Shown here piece after piece: positions 10,610 to 19,586 of a DNA stretch of 64,000 bases. The DNA comes from Isochrysis galbana (Eukaryota > Haptophyta > Isochrysidales > Isochrysidaceae). The notes under the pieces are model-generated. The model was not told the DNA's origin and searched no databases. It saw nothing but the letters and a program-made list of their open reading frames with translations. A program made the translations under genes and the position numbers. The DNA is taken from positions 10,427,072 to 10,491,071 of the forward strand of contig CM030931.1 in the NCBI GenBank assembly GCA_018136815.1, written 5' to 3'. Position 1 is the first letter of the stretch, and each line of letters opens with the position of its first letter.

Positions 10610-10802
10610 CTGTGTGGGAGTGTGGCTCACGACCCGCGCCCACTAGGGGTCTAGGTCAGATTGTTGAATGCCCGGCCCCTGCCAGAAGGCAAGGGCTGAG
10701 GTTGATTGTATGGGCCCACCCCGAGGGGTGTCCGTGATGGAGAGACGGAGAGGGGGGCGTGAGGGCGTGAGGCCCCCATTGAGCCCCACTTATAAAAGTA
10801 GG
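10610..10802 (-). mobile_element. LINE 5' end, class C, with substituted hairpin
   Basis: On the minus strand the hairpin cctactt-ttat-aagtggg (10802-10785) stands 5 nt before an ATG at 10779. The remainder to about 10610 matches the 8852-9115 class (complement of cgcgcccactaggggtct and of agaaggcaagggctgagg). The stem sequence differs wholly from other class C copies, but the seven pairs are kept with one G-U. Confidence 0.5.
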
Positions 10803-11179
10803 TTGCCCTACTCTAGCTCTAAGAGTACGTAGTAGTATGCATTTATACCACGTACGTTCGGGGATGGGCTGGAGGTCGCAACCACTAGAACTCTATCGCA
10901 AACACGCATGTCGAATGTGCCTTGAGCTTTGCACAGTAGCACAAGCTAGCCCGGTATAATCTGGTTCTGTAAGGACTGAACTGCAACCTGATCTCGAGCT
11001 CATTGCAATAAGTGTTGGTCTTCCCAGTACTAGCGATCGAGTTCACATTGGATACAGCAGCGAGGAACTTCGCGCAATCATCGAGCGATATCTCGCTCCT
11101 ATCATCGGCAACAAGAGAGTGGTTCATCAACGGCCCACCTTCACATGTCAATGTCAGCGCCGCTCACCGATTGGAACCC

Positions 11180-11833
11180 TCAGGCACCTTGTGTCCGTAG
11201 CCGATATGATGTTCTCCGTTTGTACTCGGCCAGGTTGTACGCTGCCCGCTCTTGAATGAACTCTTTCTCGGCTGCGATGGTCTCTGCATCTGGAGAGTTC
11301 AGAAAATAATTCACACGCACTCCCTCTCGACCACGAGGCCCCGATGTGGGCACAAATTTCGGGCCAACCATCCGAGCCTCCGATTCGGCCCGATCTGCCA
11401 TTTCCTGGTCATGTGCAGCGCTGAAGGGCGAATAGACATTGACGAATGTCTTCATTGATATGCCATCCTTTGCCTGTTGAGGGTTGCAAGGTCGAAATGG
11501 CGGCGGAGTTTTCTTCGCGTTCGCACTTCGCGCCAACGCCGTAACACGCGCTCCCAGTGACTGAGACTGTCCATTCGATGTGCGCTGGGGACGGCGCTGG
11601 CTCAATTTGTTCACCTCGGGCGACTTGATCGTGTCCCGTCCCAGCAGCCTCTCACCTCGACCACTTGTCGACTCCTGCTCGTCGCCCGTGCTTGATGTTG
11701 GCTTGAGCACAACGACGTCGACGTCGTCGGACGTCAAGTTGGCCAAGCCTGGGAAGCGACGGGAAGAGATGGAGCTCCGGAACAAACTGCCATCGCCCTT
11801 GGTGACTGAAGTAGAGGATCCAGCAGCAGACAT
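11180..11833 (-). CDS. Possible CFAP96/DUF4586-like ciliary protein
   Basis: Minus-strand frame of 217 aa from the first ATG at 11833; it stays open upstream to 11935 without a methionine codon, so an upstream exon is possible. The N-terminal half is Ser/Thr-rich and low in complexity. The C-terminal half has PFRPCNPQQAKDG, MKTFVNVYSPFSAAH, VGPKFVPTSGPRGRE and a helical, charged tail. The pattern PFrP..P..K.G....TF..YsP....KF.P..GP..R resembles the C-terminal part of CFAP96 (C4orf47), a microtubule-associated ciliary protein. The call is from motif spacing only. If correct, the organism makes cilia or flagella at some stage. Confidence 0.4.
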   Translation of the reverse strand: MSAAGSSTSVTKGDGSLFRSSISSRRFPGLANLTSDDVDVVVLKPTSSTGDEQESTSGRGERLLGRDTIKSPEVNKLSQRRPQRTSNGQSQSLGARVTALARSANAKKTPPPFRPCNPQQAKDGISMKTFVNVYSPFSAAHDQEMADRAESEARMVGPKFVPTSGPRGREGVRVNYFLNSPDAETIAAEKEFIQERAAYNLAEYKRRTSYRLRTQGA

Positions 11834-12935
11834 TGCCGGCGCCGTTGTAGTAGCACTGTGGTAGGCGGCTGGCCCCGCTGCCCTGTCGAAACCGACTTGC
11901 GAAGCAGAACCGGGCTTACTTTTTCTGTATTCCAAGGCCCCAACACCGGGGGGGGGGGGGGGGGGGGGGGGGGAATCGGCCTGAGAGTCCGTTAGGTGTT
12001 AGGTCCGTGGGGCGTGGTAGTGTGGTAGTAGTAGGGCGGGGGGCGGGGGAGCGGGGGGGGGTGGCCAATGTCAAGCCACATGGTGTGTCCAACCTACTTT
12101 ACGGACTACAAATACAAAAAAATATTCCTGACGGTTAGATGGTCCAGTAGTAAGTTTCACCTCCAGGTGTCAAATATTGAATATTGATATTGACACAGTT
12201 TTTAAACCGCCTGCAAAACTATCTAGATGACCGAACGAGAAGTGGGGGCCAGTGGTGGGATGGGGTAAACGGAGGCGCTGATTCCGAATCCGGCCTCGGT
12301 TTCTTGATTATCGAATCAGATTACATATAGTAAATGAGCCTTTTGTGAAGTCGAGTTGGAGGGCTCTAGGGCTCTAGGGTCTAGCTAGGGGTCGCCGCGG
12401 GCGCGTTCTCGCCCTCCGCCCCTAAGGGGGCCGTTCCCCCCATCGTTCCCATGGCGGCCAGGTGCGCGCTAGTGCGCTCTCCCGCGGCCAGCGGCTAGAG
12501 CCCTTCCACATGACCCCTCCCCCGTTCCCCCAGGTCTCGGCCATCCCGCGACGACCCAGGTTGTTGTGTCATATATGAATTTTTAACAAATTTTAAATTT
12601 TTATGGGTCGCGGCGCGGCAAAGGAACGGAACTAGCGCTAACTCAAGACAGGACTCCCTGCCGCGGCAAGCGCAAGCACCCTTCCCCCTTATGCCACCCA
12701 GCTCTTCACTAGCTTTCTACCTGCGCTAGCTGGAGCGCCCCTCCCTCCACACTAGCAAACAGCCCCCCACGCCAGGATCCTGTTCTGATCTCGCAGGCAA
12801 GGGGGCCTAATGGGAGGGAGAGGAGTAACTCCTCAGAGAGGAGCTGTGGGGAAGGAGATGTCTGAGTGGGGGCGCTATACCCTTGCGCTAGGCATGGGCA
12901 GCGACGCCGTGTCGTATTCCCTACGATGAGACCAA
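11834..12935. other. Intergenic region with 31-33-base poly-G
   Basis: A homopolymer of about 31-33 G lies at 11943-11974. It is followed by GC-rich and then AT-rich sequence (12090-12240) with attgatattg-type motifs. An array of ctctaggg/tctaggg units is at 12363-12388. No gene is apparent. Homopolymers this long are error-prone in assembly. Confidence 0.5.
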
Positions 12936-13400
12936 AACTATTGTTATAGTTCGAGCGATGGAGCGCGCGCCGACCGCTCCTGATCCCCAGCCCTCTGCCG
13001 TCACGACGCCCCACAGGGGCCGCCCCAAGCCGCCGGAGCCGAAGCGCTCACAGGCCGCCCCCCTTACCGACAGCGACGTCGACATGATCCTGCCTCCCTC
13101 GCCTCCCCACCAGGCTCAGAAGCAGGGAACAGGGAGAGCCCTGTTCCCTGCAGACCAGCAGAGCCAGTCTCTGGCTCTGCCGCCTGCCCCCACTGGCTTG
13201 CCAGTACAACAAGGACTCCCCATGGTGGGTGGCAGCCTGGCTGCCACCCCCATGGTGGCAACTCCTACCAGCAGTGCACCCCTCGTGGGCGGGCACTTGA
13301 CACAACAAACAATTCCTGGGGCCTTTACGGCTTCCAACCCCTCAAACATCAATCCACAGAAATCCTACGCTGAGGCGGCCGGCCCCAAAGGGAAACTCCC
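12936..13400 (+). mobile_element. LINE 5' end, class B
   Basis: Begins with the hairpin aactat-tgtt-atagtt (12936-12951), 6 nt before the ATG at 12958. The frame encodes MERAPTAPDPQPSAVTTP, DSDVDMILPPSPP and, near 13354, NPQKSYAEAAGPKG, a motif typical of ORF1/Gag-like N-termini. A second copy at 21758-22135 is nearly identical over its length. The right-hand border is unclear (about 13380-13470), where a minus-strand element begins. Confidence 0.75.
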
Positions 13401-14484
13401 TCAAGAAGCAAGACAAGCCCCACCTCAACAAGCCAAGCTCCACCCACCGCCCTCGCGCAAGCGGGCGGACCCGGCTGCTGGTAGCACCCGAGCCTGAGTA
13501 TGACCGCGACGAATGCGACGAATCGGACGCAGACGACGAGGGGCTCGGTGAGCGGTGGCGCCGGTGGCGATGGCTCTTACGGCCCTTGGGGGCTTTCGGG
13601 GGTTTCGGGGGAGGTCGAGGCGACGACGTGGGTGGTTGTGGCGCTTCAGTTTGTGCGAGCCCTCCTCCCCCAGGTTTGGAGGCGATGGATGCAGCCCGTG
13701 AAGAGGGGGCACCCTTCTCGATCGCCTCGGTGACCGCGGCGAGCTGCTTGGTGAACTGCGCTGCCATGGATTGGATCATTTCCATGCAGCGCAGTTCCAC
13801 CGCGCTCAGCCCTGGAGAGGCGGCGGACATCGGCGGCGGAACGTTGGCGAAGGGGGCAAATGAGTGGACGGGCACCCTGCGGGCATCTGGGAGGCTTCCA
13901 TCCCGGCAGGAGAGGGGCGACTGGGGTACGACCGAGGCGATCGGCTTGTAGCCGGCGCGCTCGGTATAGGGCTCGTATCCACCCTCTGAGTCGGAGGGTG
14001 GGGGTGGGGCACCGCCCTCGTCTTCAGGCGGGGGTGGGTAGTGCGGCAAAGCCAAAGCGGGCAAGGTTTCAGTGGAAGCGGGCATTGGCCCGCTCCTCAC
14101 TGCACCGGAGGGCGACGGGGGCGAGGATGGAGGCGCGGCGCCGAACTCGGAAGGGTCTGGGGGAGCGGTGGCTGCGGCCTCGGCGTGCGAGTGGGCGAAG
14201 GGTTCGGCGTCGGTGGGAAGCAGAGCGGGTAGCGGGCCCGACTCTGTGGATTTGGGGCTCTGGAGCTCCTGTGGCGGGTCCGGCGCGGGACGCGACGACT
14301 CGGATTCTTCACCTGACGGATTGGAGGTTATGGATGGAACAGGGGGGACCGAACGGGACGGAAGGTAGGCGGCGGCAGGCACGGCATTTTGGCCATTGGC
14401 GGGCGGGACGGGCAGACCATCTTCCATGGTTGGAAGATGGATGGCGGGCAGTGGCGAGGGCGAGCGCGAAGACGGAGCGGACAT
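13342..14484 (-). CDS. Pro/Ser-rich gag-like ORF of a retroelement
   Basis: Minus-strand ORF of up to 380 aa from ATG 14484 (MSAPSSRSPSPLPAIHLPTM). It is Pro/Ser-rich with one predicted amphipathic helix (AVELRCMEMIQSMAAQFTKQ) and a basic RS-type tail (RKSHRHRRHRSPSPSSSAS). The last 40 or so codons overlap LINE sequence on the other strand and may not belong to it. A leader of about 900 bp rich in cgctctcgctctc precedes it. A similar leader and ATG context occurs on the minus strand at 40949-41200. I read it as a retroelement ORF, but no enzyme domain is present to prove this. Confidence 0.35.
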   Translation of the reverse strand: MSAPSSRSPSPLPAIHLPTMEDGLPVPPANGQNAVPAAAYLPSRSVPPVPSITSNPSGEESESSRPAPDPPQELQSPKSTESGPLPALLPTDAEPFAHSHAEAAATAPPDPSEFGAAPPSSPPSPSGAVRSGPMPASTETLPALALPHYPPPPEDEGGAPPPPSDSEGGYEPYTERAGYKPIASVVPQSPLSCRDGSLPDARRVPVHSFAPFANVPPPMSAASPGLSAVELRCMEMIQSMAAQFTKQLAAVTEAIEKGAPSSRAASIASKPGGGGLAQTEAPQPPTSSPRPPPKPPKAPKGRKSHRHRRHRSPSPSSSASDSSHSSRSYSGSGATSSRVRPLARGRWVELGLLRWGLSCFLREFPFGAGRLSVGFLWIDV

Positions 14485-15171
14485 AGCGGATAGCGAGGGT
14501 GAGTGGGTGAGTGAGTGGATTTGATTGGTGTTGTAAGATTGCTGGTTACGACTGAGCGAGAGCGAGAGCGAGAACGAGGGAGCGAGGAGCGACTGGGACG
14601 AGGGACGAGGGCGACAGAGGCCGACAGGGTTCCAATCCGATGAGTCCGACAACAATCCGAGACACGCACACTTGACTTTCACCCAACATTCCTCCACACT
14701 AACGTATCTTTCTCCACTTGGGCGGGGAAAACACAGAAGGAAGGAAACAAGGAAGAGAAAGCCGACAAGAGAGCGATGATGCGACGGAAGAGCCGACGGC
14801 GAACGGCGGTTACCGCGAACGAGTAGATAGAAAGTAAGGAGGGAATCTACGAGCGTAAATAAACCGGAAGGGGAGAGAGGGTAGGCTTCGCGCGGGGGAA
14901 AGGTCCGCAACGACGAACACCTACGACGAGAGCGAGAACGAGCGCGGGGGAACGACAGCAAGGAGGGACCAAAGGCAGAGCAAGGCCCAAGGTGCAAAGG
15001 AGCGAAACAGGAGCGAGACAGGCCACAAAGGGGCGCAACGGCAAGGAGCGAGGGGCGAGTTACGAGTGAAGAGTTCTACAAGTTACGAGTAAAACTCCGC
15101 GGCAACAAGAACGACTGGGCTCGAAGACGCCTAAGGTCGGAAGTCGATCGCGGATGCGACACCTCCCTCTT

Positions 15172-15418
15172 GTCTTGAGTCGAATTGTTTGGTGCTTGAA
15201 ACAGAGGGCGAGGGGGGTTGTGCTTCTTGTGTTGGTTGTAGTTGCAAGAGGGAGTGGGAGAGGGAGTGAAGTGTTGGAAGAGGAAGAGGGCCCAAGGCAG
15301 GGCACTGAGTTGTAGGTGATTGTGGCCCACAAGAGTGGGGTGAAAACGAAAATGAGAAGTGTATCAGCATGGGTCTTGAGTTGAAATTTTTGGTGCTTTA
15401 AACAGAGGGCAAGGGGGG
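15172..15418 (-). repeat. 45-bp direct repeats in retroelement leader
   Basis: Two related units, 15172-15217 and 15374-15418, share tcttgagt, ttggtgct and aaacagagggc followed by a G run. They are about 202 bp apart. The tandem spacing recalls promoter monomers in some LINE 5' UTRs, but could equally be a local duplication. Confidence 0.45.
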
Positions 15419-15615
15419 GCTAGCATGAGGCCGGGCTCTCCCGTTTCTTCTAGGAATGCTCGTGTGAGTTGTAGGAGGTGCGTGGCTTCTCCGATTAGTC
15501 TTTTGGGCACGAAACCCAACTGGTCTTTAGATATTATGTGCCCTATCACTTTTTTGAGTCTGTTCGTTATCGTAAGTATCTTAGCTAGAATTTTGTAGTC
15601 GCTCTTGATCGTGCG
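15419..15615 (-). mobile_element. LINE reverse transcriptase fragment
   Basis: Minus-strand sequence encodes IISKDQLGFVPKRLIGEATH and LLQLTRAFLEETGEPGLML, the RT palm segment found intact in the element at 41279-47822 (KDQLGFVPKRLIGEATHLLQ). It breaks off at about 15419 into the repeat described next to it. The upstream end lies only about 40 bp before the TRAPPC2 start codon. Confidence 0.8.
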
Positions 15616-15653
15616 CGCGGGCCGGTCGGTCGGCTCTTAGTCTTTAGGGTATC

Positions 15654-16162
15654 ATGTCCGGTGGCTCTTGTCTGTTTGTCATCGTCGCACCGAACGACAA
15701 GCCCATCTACGAGGCTGAATTTCCAGAAGCTCGGGCAAATCAGGTATGTGAGCACGTACCAAGCGGGTTGTTGCTGGCCTTAGTCATGATTGGTCCCGGC
15801 ATTGACTCGCAACCTGTCTTTTGTTGCAGCGCGAAGATACGGCGCATCTCAACAGGCTGACAGTGGTCCATGCTGCGCTGGACATGGTGGACGAGCTTTG
15901 TTGGGGGACACAAAGTATGAATCTTAAACAAGTAGATCGCTTCAACGACTACCTGGTTTCTGCGTTCGTCACTGCTGGTCATGTGCGTTTCATGTTACTA
16001 CATGACACAAAAAATGAGGATGGAATCAAGAACTTCTTCAACGACGTTCACGAGGTTTACATACGTCTACTCCTCAATCCATTTTTTCAGCTCGGCGTGT
16101 CACCGGTTTCAGAAACCATCGACAAGCGAATACGGCTGATTGGTAAAAGGTACTTTGGATGA
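15654..16162 (+). CDS. TRAPPC2: TRAPP complex subunit 2 (sedlin/Trs20)
   Basis: Core subunit of TRAPP, which tethers ER-derived vesicles at the Golgi and acts as Rab1/Ypt1 exchange factor. Exons are 15654-15743 and 15830-16162, with an 86-bp GT-AG intron (gtatgt...gcag, phase 0). The product is 140 aa, the same length as human sedlin. Conserved longin-fold segments are FVIVAPNDKPIYEAEF, HLNRLTVVHAALDMVDE, VDRFNDYLVSAFVTAGHVRF, LLHDTKNEDGIKNFF and DVHEVYIRLLLNPFF. The ATG at 15654 gives the exact family N-terminus (MSGG). The gene looks complete although LINE debris lies immediately upstream. Confidence 0.95.
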
Positions 16163-16619
16163 ATTCATCTTCGTTCCATGATGTCCGAACTGTGCTGTTC
16201 CGTACTTAGTGATGCACAACGACATGCCGCGCGAGAGAGAATTGGCCACGACAGAATTATTTACTTGTTCTCTTTGATTGTAGTTGCTTACACCGCAGCA
16301 ACTCATTTGCTCGCATAATTGTTATGCGAACTGTTAACTGCCGAGTACTCCTCAGGCGGTTTGTCGTGCACACTTCTTGTTTTCAAAATAGTTCAAAAAA
16401 AGGATTGCTGTTTGCCTTTGTGAGCTCTGCAATAACTACCTCTTCCCAAGCTATTCCCCTCCTGCTTCCTTCACTCTTCTCCCTTGATCACTCCTTGACC
16501 CTTCCTGACATTGACCTTAAACCGCTATTCCTATAGTTAGTAGTTAGGTGCGTGGAGGGCCACGTCGGTCATCGGTAGAGGGTAGAGGTGGGGACGTGGA
16601 AAATCGGCTTCTCATGCCC
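16163..16619. other. Downstream region of TRAPPC2
   Basis: About 450 bp including the TRAPPC2 3' UTR. No gene, RNA or repeat recognised. Confidence 0.4.
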
Positions 16620-17215
16620 GCGTTATGTCCGACACGGTGACCTGGTCTAGTTATGTCTTCTCGTCGTTGAGCGTGTATTCGTCCGCTAGAGGGTATTCTA
16701 GATGTTTTGGGCCTTTCAGCCCGTTATCCCATTTATTTGGCGGGAGTGTAATAGTGTCTCTCTTCGCCCGGTTTTGCTACCTCGGTGGTGTCTGTAGTCT
16801 CGCCTAGATAATTGATGTTGGTATAGATCCAAATATTATTCATATTCTAGTGACGTAAGTATCGCTTTCGGAAACCCTGGTTTCTCTAGTCTCTAGGTGC
16901 GTCTTCCGTCAATGCTGAGTCGCTTGGCGCCTTTTCGATCGTGCCACAGTCCACAGTCCACAGTGGGGGCCGGGTCAGGAGGCGGGGTCTCCCTAGGGTC
17001 TCCCTGCTTGCTTTGTCTAGGAGGCGCGAGGCGTATTGTACCACGCGCTCCCACGAGTTCAAGAATTCCGACTTGTTTACTTTGCTCCCCTCATGGACGA
17101 AGTTTTCGGGGAGGTGCTCCAGGCATTGTGCGCACTCTTCTCGCGTGTATGTTTCTGTGAAGTCCTCGTCCCATGCGCTTATAGAGATTTATTTCCGTAC
17201 GCTGATGCACGCCGC
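16620..17215 (-). mobile_element. LINE C-terminal region fragment
   Basis: Reading the minus strand gives segments related to the LINE part between RT and the zinc knuckle: ECAQCLEHLPENFVHEGS near 17090-17140, SWERVVQYASRLLDKAS near 17020-17060, and the LEYPLADEYTL-like block near 16640-16700. The frame is broken in several places. Neither the 3' UTR nor RT is attached. Confidence 0.65.
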
Positions 17216-18362
17216 GCGCGTGATCGGCGGTGGTTCGTGGGGACCTGGCCTTCAAATGCAAATGCCCCATTGGATATTGCATTTCAAGGCCAGAAAGAAC
17301 CCAAAGGTGGGCTCAAAAGTAGGTGAGTATAACCCCTTTCTTAAGTACCGAAGTCCGTCCTACATTTTAGGACCGGTCCTACAAATTGTACTACAAAGCA
17401 AGGTACCTTTATCCGTTGCATCTTGTTTGTCTTGGATGGAAAAGCGGTAAAGCGGTGGAATTTCACTTTCCAAAGTGCAAGGAGGAGAAGGATGCACAGC
17501 GCAGTGGTCATTCCAACCCCAACCGCAACCCCGATCCCTTTTACGCCCATCAACATCTACCCGGCCGTCACTACCAGTGACCAGTGTGAAGAGGCAGTGA
17601 GTGGTGAATGGCATTCATTCTCATTTTGAATGATGGTAGAGTGCAAAGTGCAGAGTGTACGTAGAGTGTGAGCATGAATGAGCTATGACGGACGGCTTTT
17701 CTAGAGGAGGTTAGTGCCCGTCGACCGTTGAGGAGGGCACGAGGCGCCTTTCTATTGACACGCATGGCAAAAAATAGGTTATACGTTCGTTACATAAAGA
17801 TAGAGCAAATGTAAATGGATTGATGGTGGCAGTGGTGGTACGGGTACGGATGGAGGCCGTCGTTGGCAGCGTAATTTGCCTCGAAGTCCTAATACCTCCA
17901 GCTTGAAAAACAAACTTTTTGACTCTGGACCGCTTCCAAGTGCAGCAAACATGGCCCAGCCAAAAACGCCGACGCCCGCCCATAACCCGCATGAAGCACG
18001 TCAACTTTACTGTACTATCATCTCGAGCACCACTTTAAGCAGTAAAGCGAGTTTATTGCTCTTCGGACAGCGTCCACCAACTCGGTCCGGCACCATCGTA
18101 CGTCGCTGCTGGTTGTCTTCCAGAGCTGCCGTTGGTTTTATCTTGGCTCGGGAATGTGTCCAACTTTTTGATCCTTCTTAGGACCACTCATGGATGTGTC
18201 GTGCGAGACACTAGGCCCAGAAGGAACCAAGAGTGCAGCACAGGCATTGTAAGCACATCTGTGGTGAGCTCCTGACGTCGGGCTGAACAGAGGGCATCAT
18301 TTGGCGGAATCCAAGTCCCCCCCTTGACATACGTGGGTTGACTGCAACAGATTGGCGCCGGC
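17216..18362. other. Intergenic with two fold-back motifs
   Basis: No convincing gene. An inverted repeat at 17245-17261/17277-17293 (ctggccttcaaatgcaa against its complement, 16 of 17) forms a stem with a 15-nt loop. A CTAGGAC-family fold-back lies at 17346-17378 (agtccgtccta...aggaccggtcct), related to 40741-40775 and 49075-49105. Confidence 0.45.
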
Positions 18363-18588
18363 CTACCATTCGACACCAGCCTTCTTTTGAGCAAAGGAAA
18401 CCAACTTGACAGGGATTAAGCAGCCCAGAGTCCAGATCCCAAAGCCGAAGAGGTAGCCCTTCCACTTGTTCTTGTTCCAGTCGGCTTGGAAGGTGAAGGT
18501 CGGATTGTTCGCATGACCACCACCGCCCATGCCGGCGCCCATGCCTCGCGCAGTGAGGCGCTGCGAACGCAGAGCGAGCGCAGATGTC
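18363..18588 (-). CDS. Small mitochondrial membrane protein, COX7C-like
   Basis: Minus-strand exon ending at the stop 18363-18365. It encodes TSALALRSQRLTARGMGAGM, then NPTFTFQADWNKNKWKGYLF, one transmembrane span (GFGIWTLGCLIPVKLVSF) and AQKKAGVEW. The Arg-rich start looks like a mitochondrial presequence. The F-x-F...NKW motif followed by a single helix is the layout of cytochrome c oxidase subunit 7C, but similarity is too short for certainty. The first in-frame ATG is at 18542; a cag|g acceptor at 18589-18590 suggests an upstream exon supplies the true start. Confidence 0.45.
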
Positions 18589-18840
18589 CTGCGCAGCAAG
18601 AGGTGGGTGCGAGCAGTAAACAGCTATGCCTATGACAGTGCATCAAGCTCGGGAAGGAACAAGAAGGGACCCAAATGTGGTGTCTAGTCGTCACGCCATC
18701 TCTAGCTCCTACCATCGCGACCCATGCCTGCAAGCCCCTCCTCCCCTCCCCCCTCCCCCCGGCCAAACCTGCTGAGGGGCGACATCATCTTCTGACTGGG
18801 CGACCAATACCGGAAGGGGGGGGCTTGTATGGGGTGGGTT

Positions 18841-19243
18841 CTAGGAGATGTACAAGATAAGATTGGGATCGTGGTCGGTGAGTCGTTGACCCCTTTTGCC
18901 TTTTGCTGCCGGTTCTGGCGGTTGCGCGGACGCGCTGTCCGAGGATGACGTGGACGTGGATGATGTGGATGCTTCAGAAGTAGCGAGTGGATGAAGAGGT
19001 GGAGGCGGAGGATGCGGAGGCTGCACCACATATGGCGCTGGTGTCGTCGCGTTGCAGCTTTTGTCAACCACCAATGGCGCCCAGTTGTAAGGAGAATGAG
19101 CCGATCCAGCTGCTGCATGACGGTGCCCTCGCCGGTGAGCTGCCGAGCGCTTTGTTCATGGTCGACACATCCGCCAGGTATGGGTCTCCGTCCGGCATCC
19201 CAAAGGTGGCGCGCAGAACGACTGCCATCTTCTGGGGAAGCGA
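18841..19243 (-). CDS. Unresolved gene in shifting frames
   Basis: The minus strand begins with ATG 19243 and reads MSLPQKMAVVLRATFGMPDG, then DPYLADVSTMNKAL. The likely continuation (QLTGEGTVMQQLDRLILLTT) is in the next frame, and a third frame then reads NWAPLVVDKSCNATTPAPYV and ends KGKRGQRLTDHDPNLILYIS at a stop near 18841. The pieces look protein-like, but I see no clean splice sites between them. It may be a gene with small unrecognised introns, a pseudogene, or a site with sequence errors. I do not recognise the family. Confidence 0.3.
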
Positions 19244-19586
19244 CATCGTGGTTGTCGCGCGTCGCGCGTCGCCGGGGGGGGGGGAGAAGAAGTAAGAAGT
19301 ACTATGTACTATTTCTGGTGGGCGATAAGAAATAAGAAGTAAGAAGTATACATACTTCGACTTCGCCACTCCGAATAAGAATAAGAAGGAGGCCCAGTTT
19401 TGGAATCTCATAAGAAAGGCTAAGAGACCTTTTTCCCCGACTATACTGTATACTGTAGAGTAGTAGAATTGTATGACGATAGGCTCGGGCGGGCCTCTCT
19501 CGAGCAGCGGTTGCCGGTGGTTGAGAGAGGGAGGGGCCGATGGGTCGCGAGTGAGACGTGGGGGCCGGCAGGGTTGGGGGGGGGGG

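Noticed and set aside
12260-12300. tRNA T-loop-like ttccgaatccgg
   Set aside because: No matching acceptor, D or anticodon arms were found.
12363-12388. CTCTAGGG units as telomere-like repeat
   Set aside because: Only three irregular units; they do not form a telomeric array.
17711-18181. Opposing frames on both strands between 17.7 and 18.2 kb
   Set aside because: Neither has an ATG with good support, conserved motifs or codon bias.
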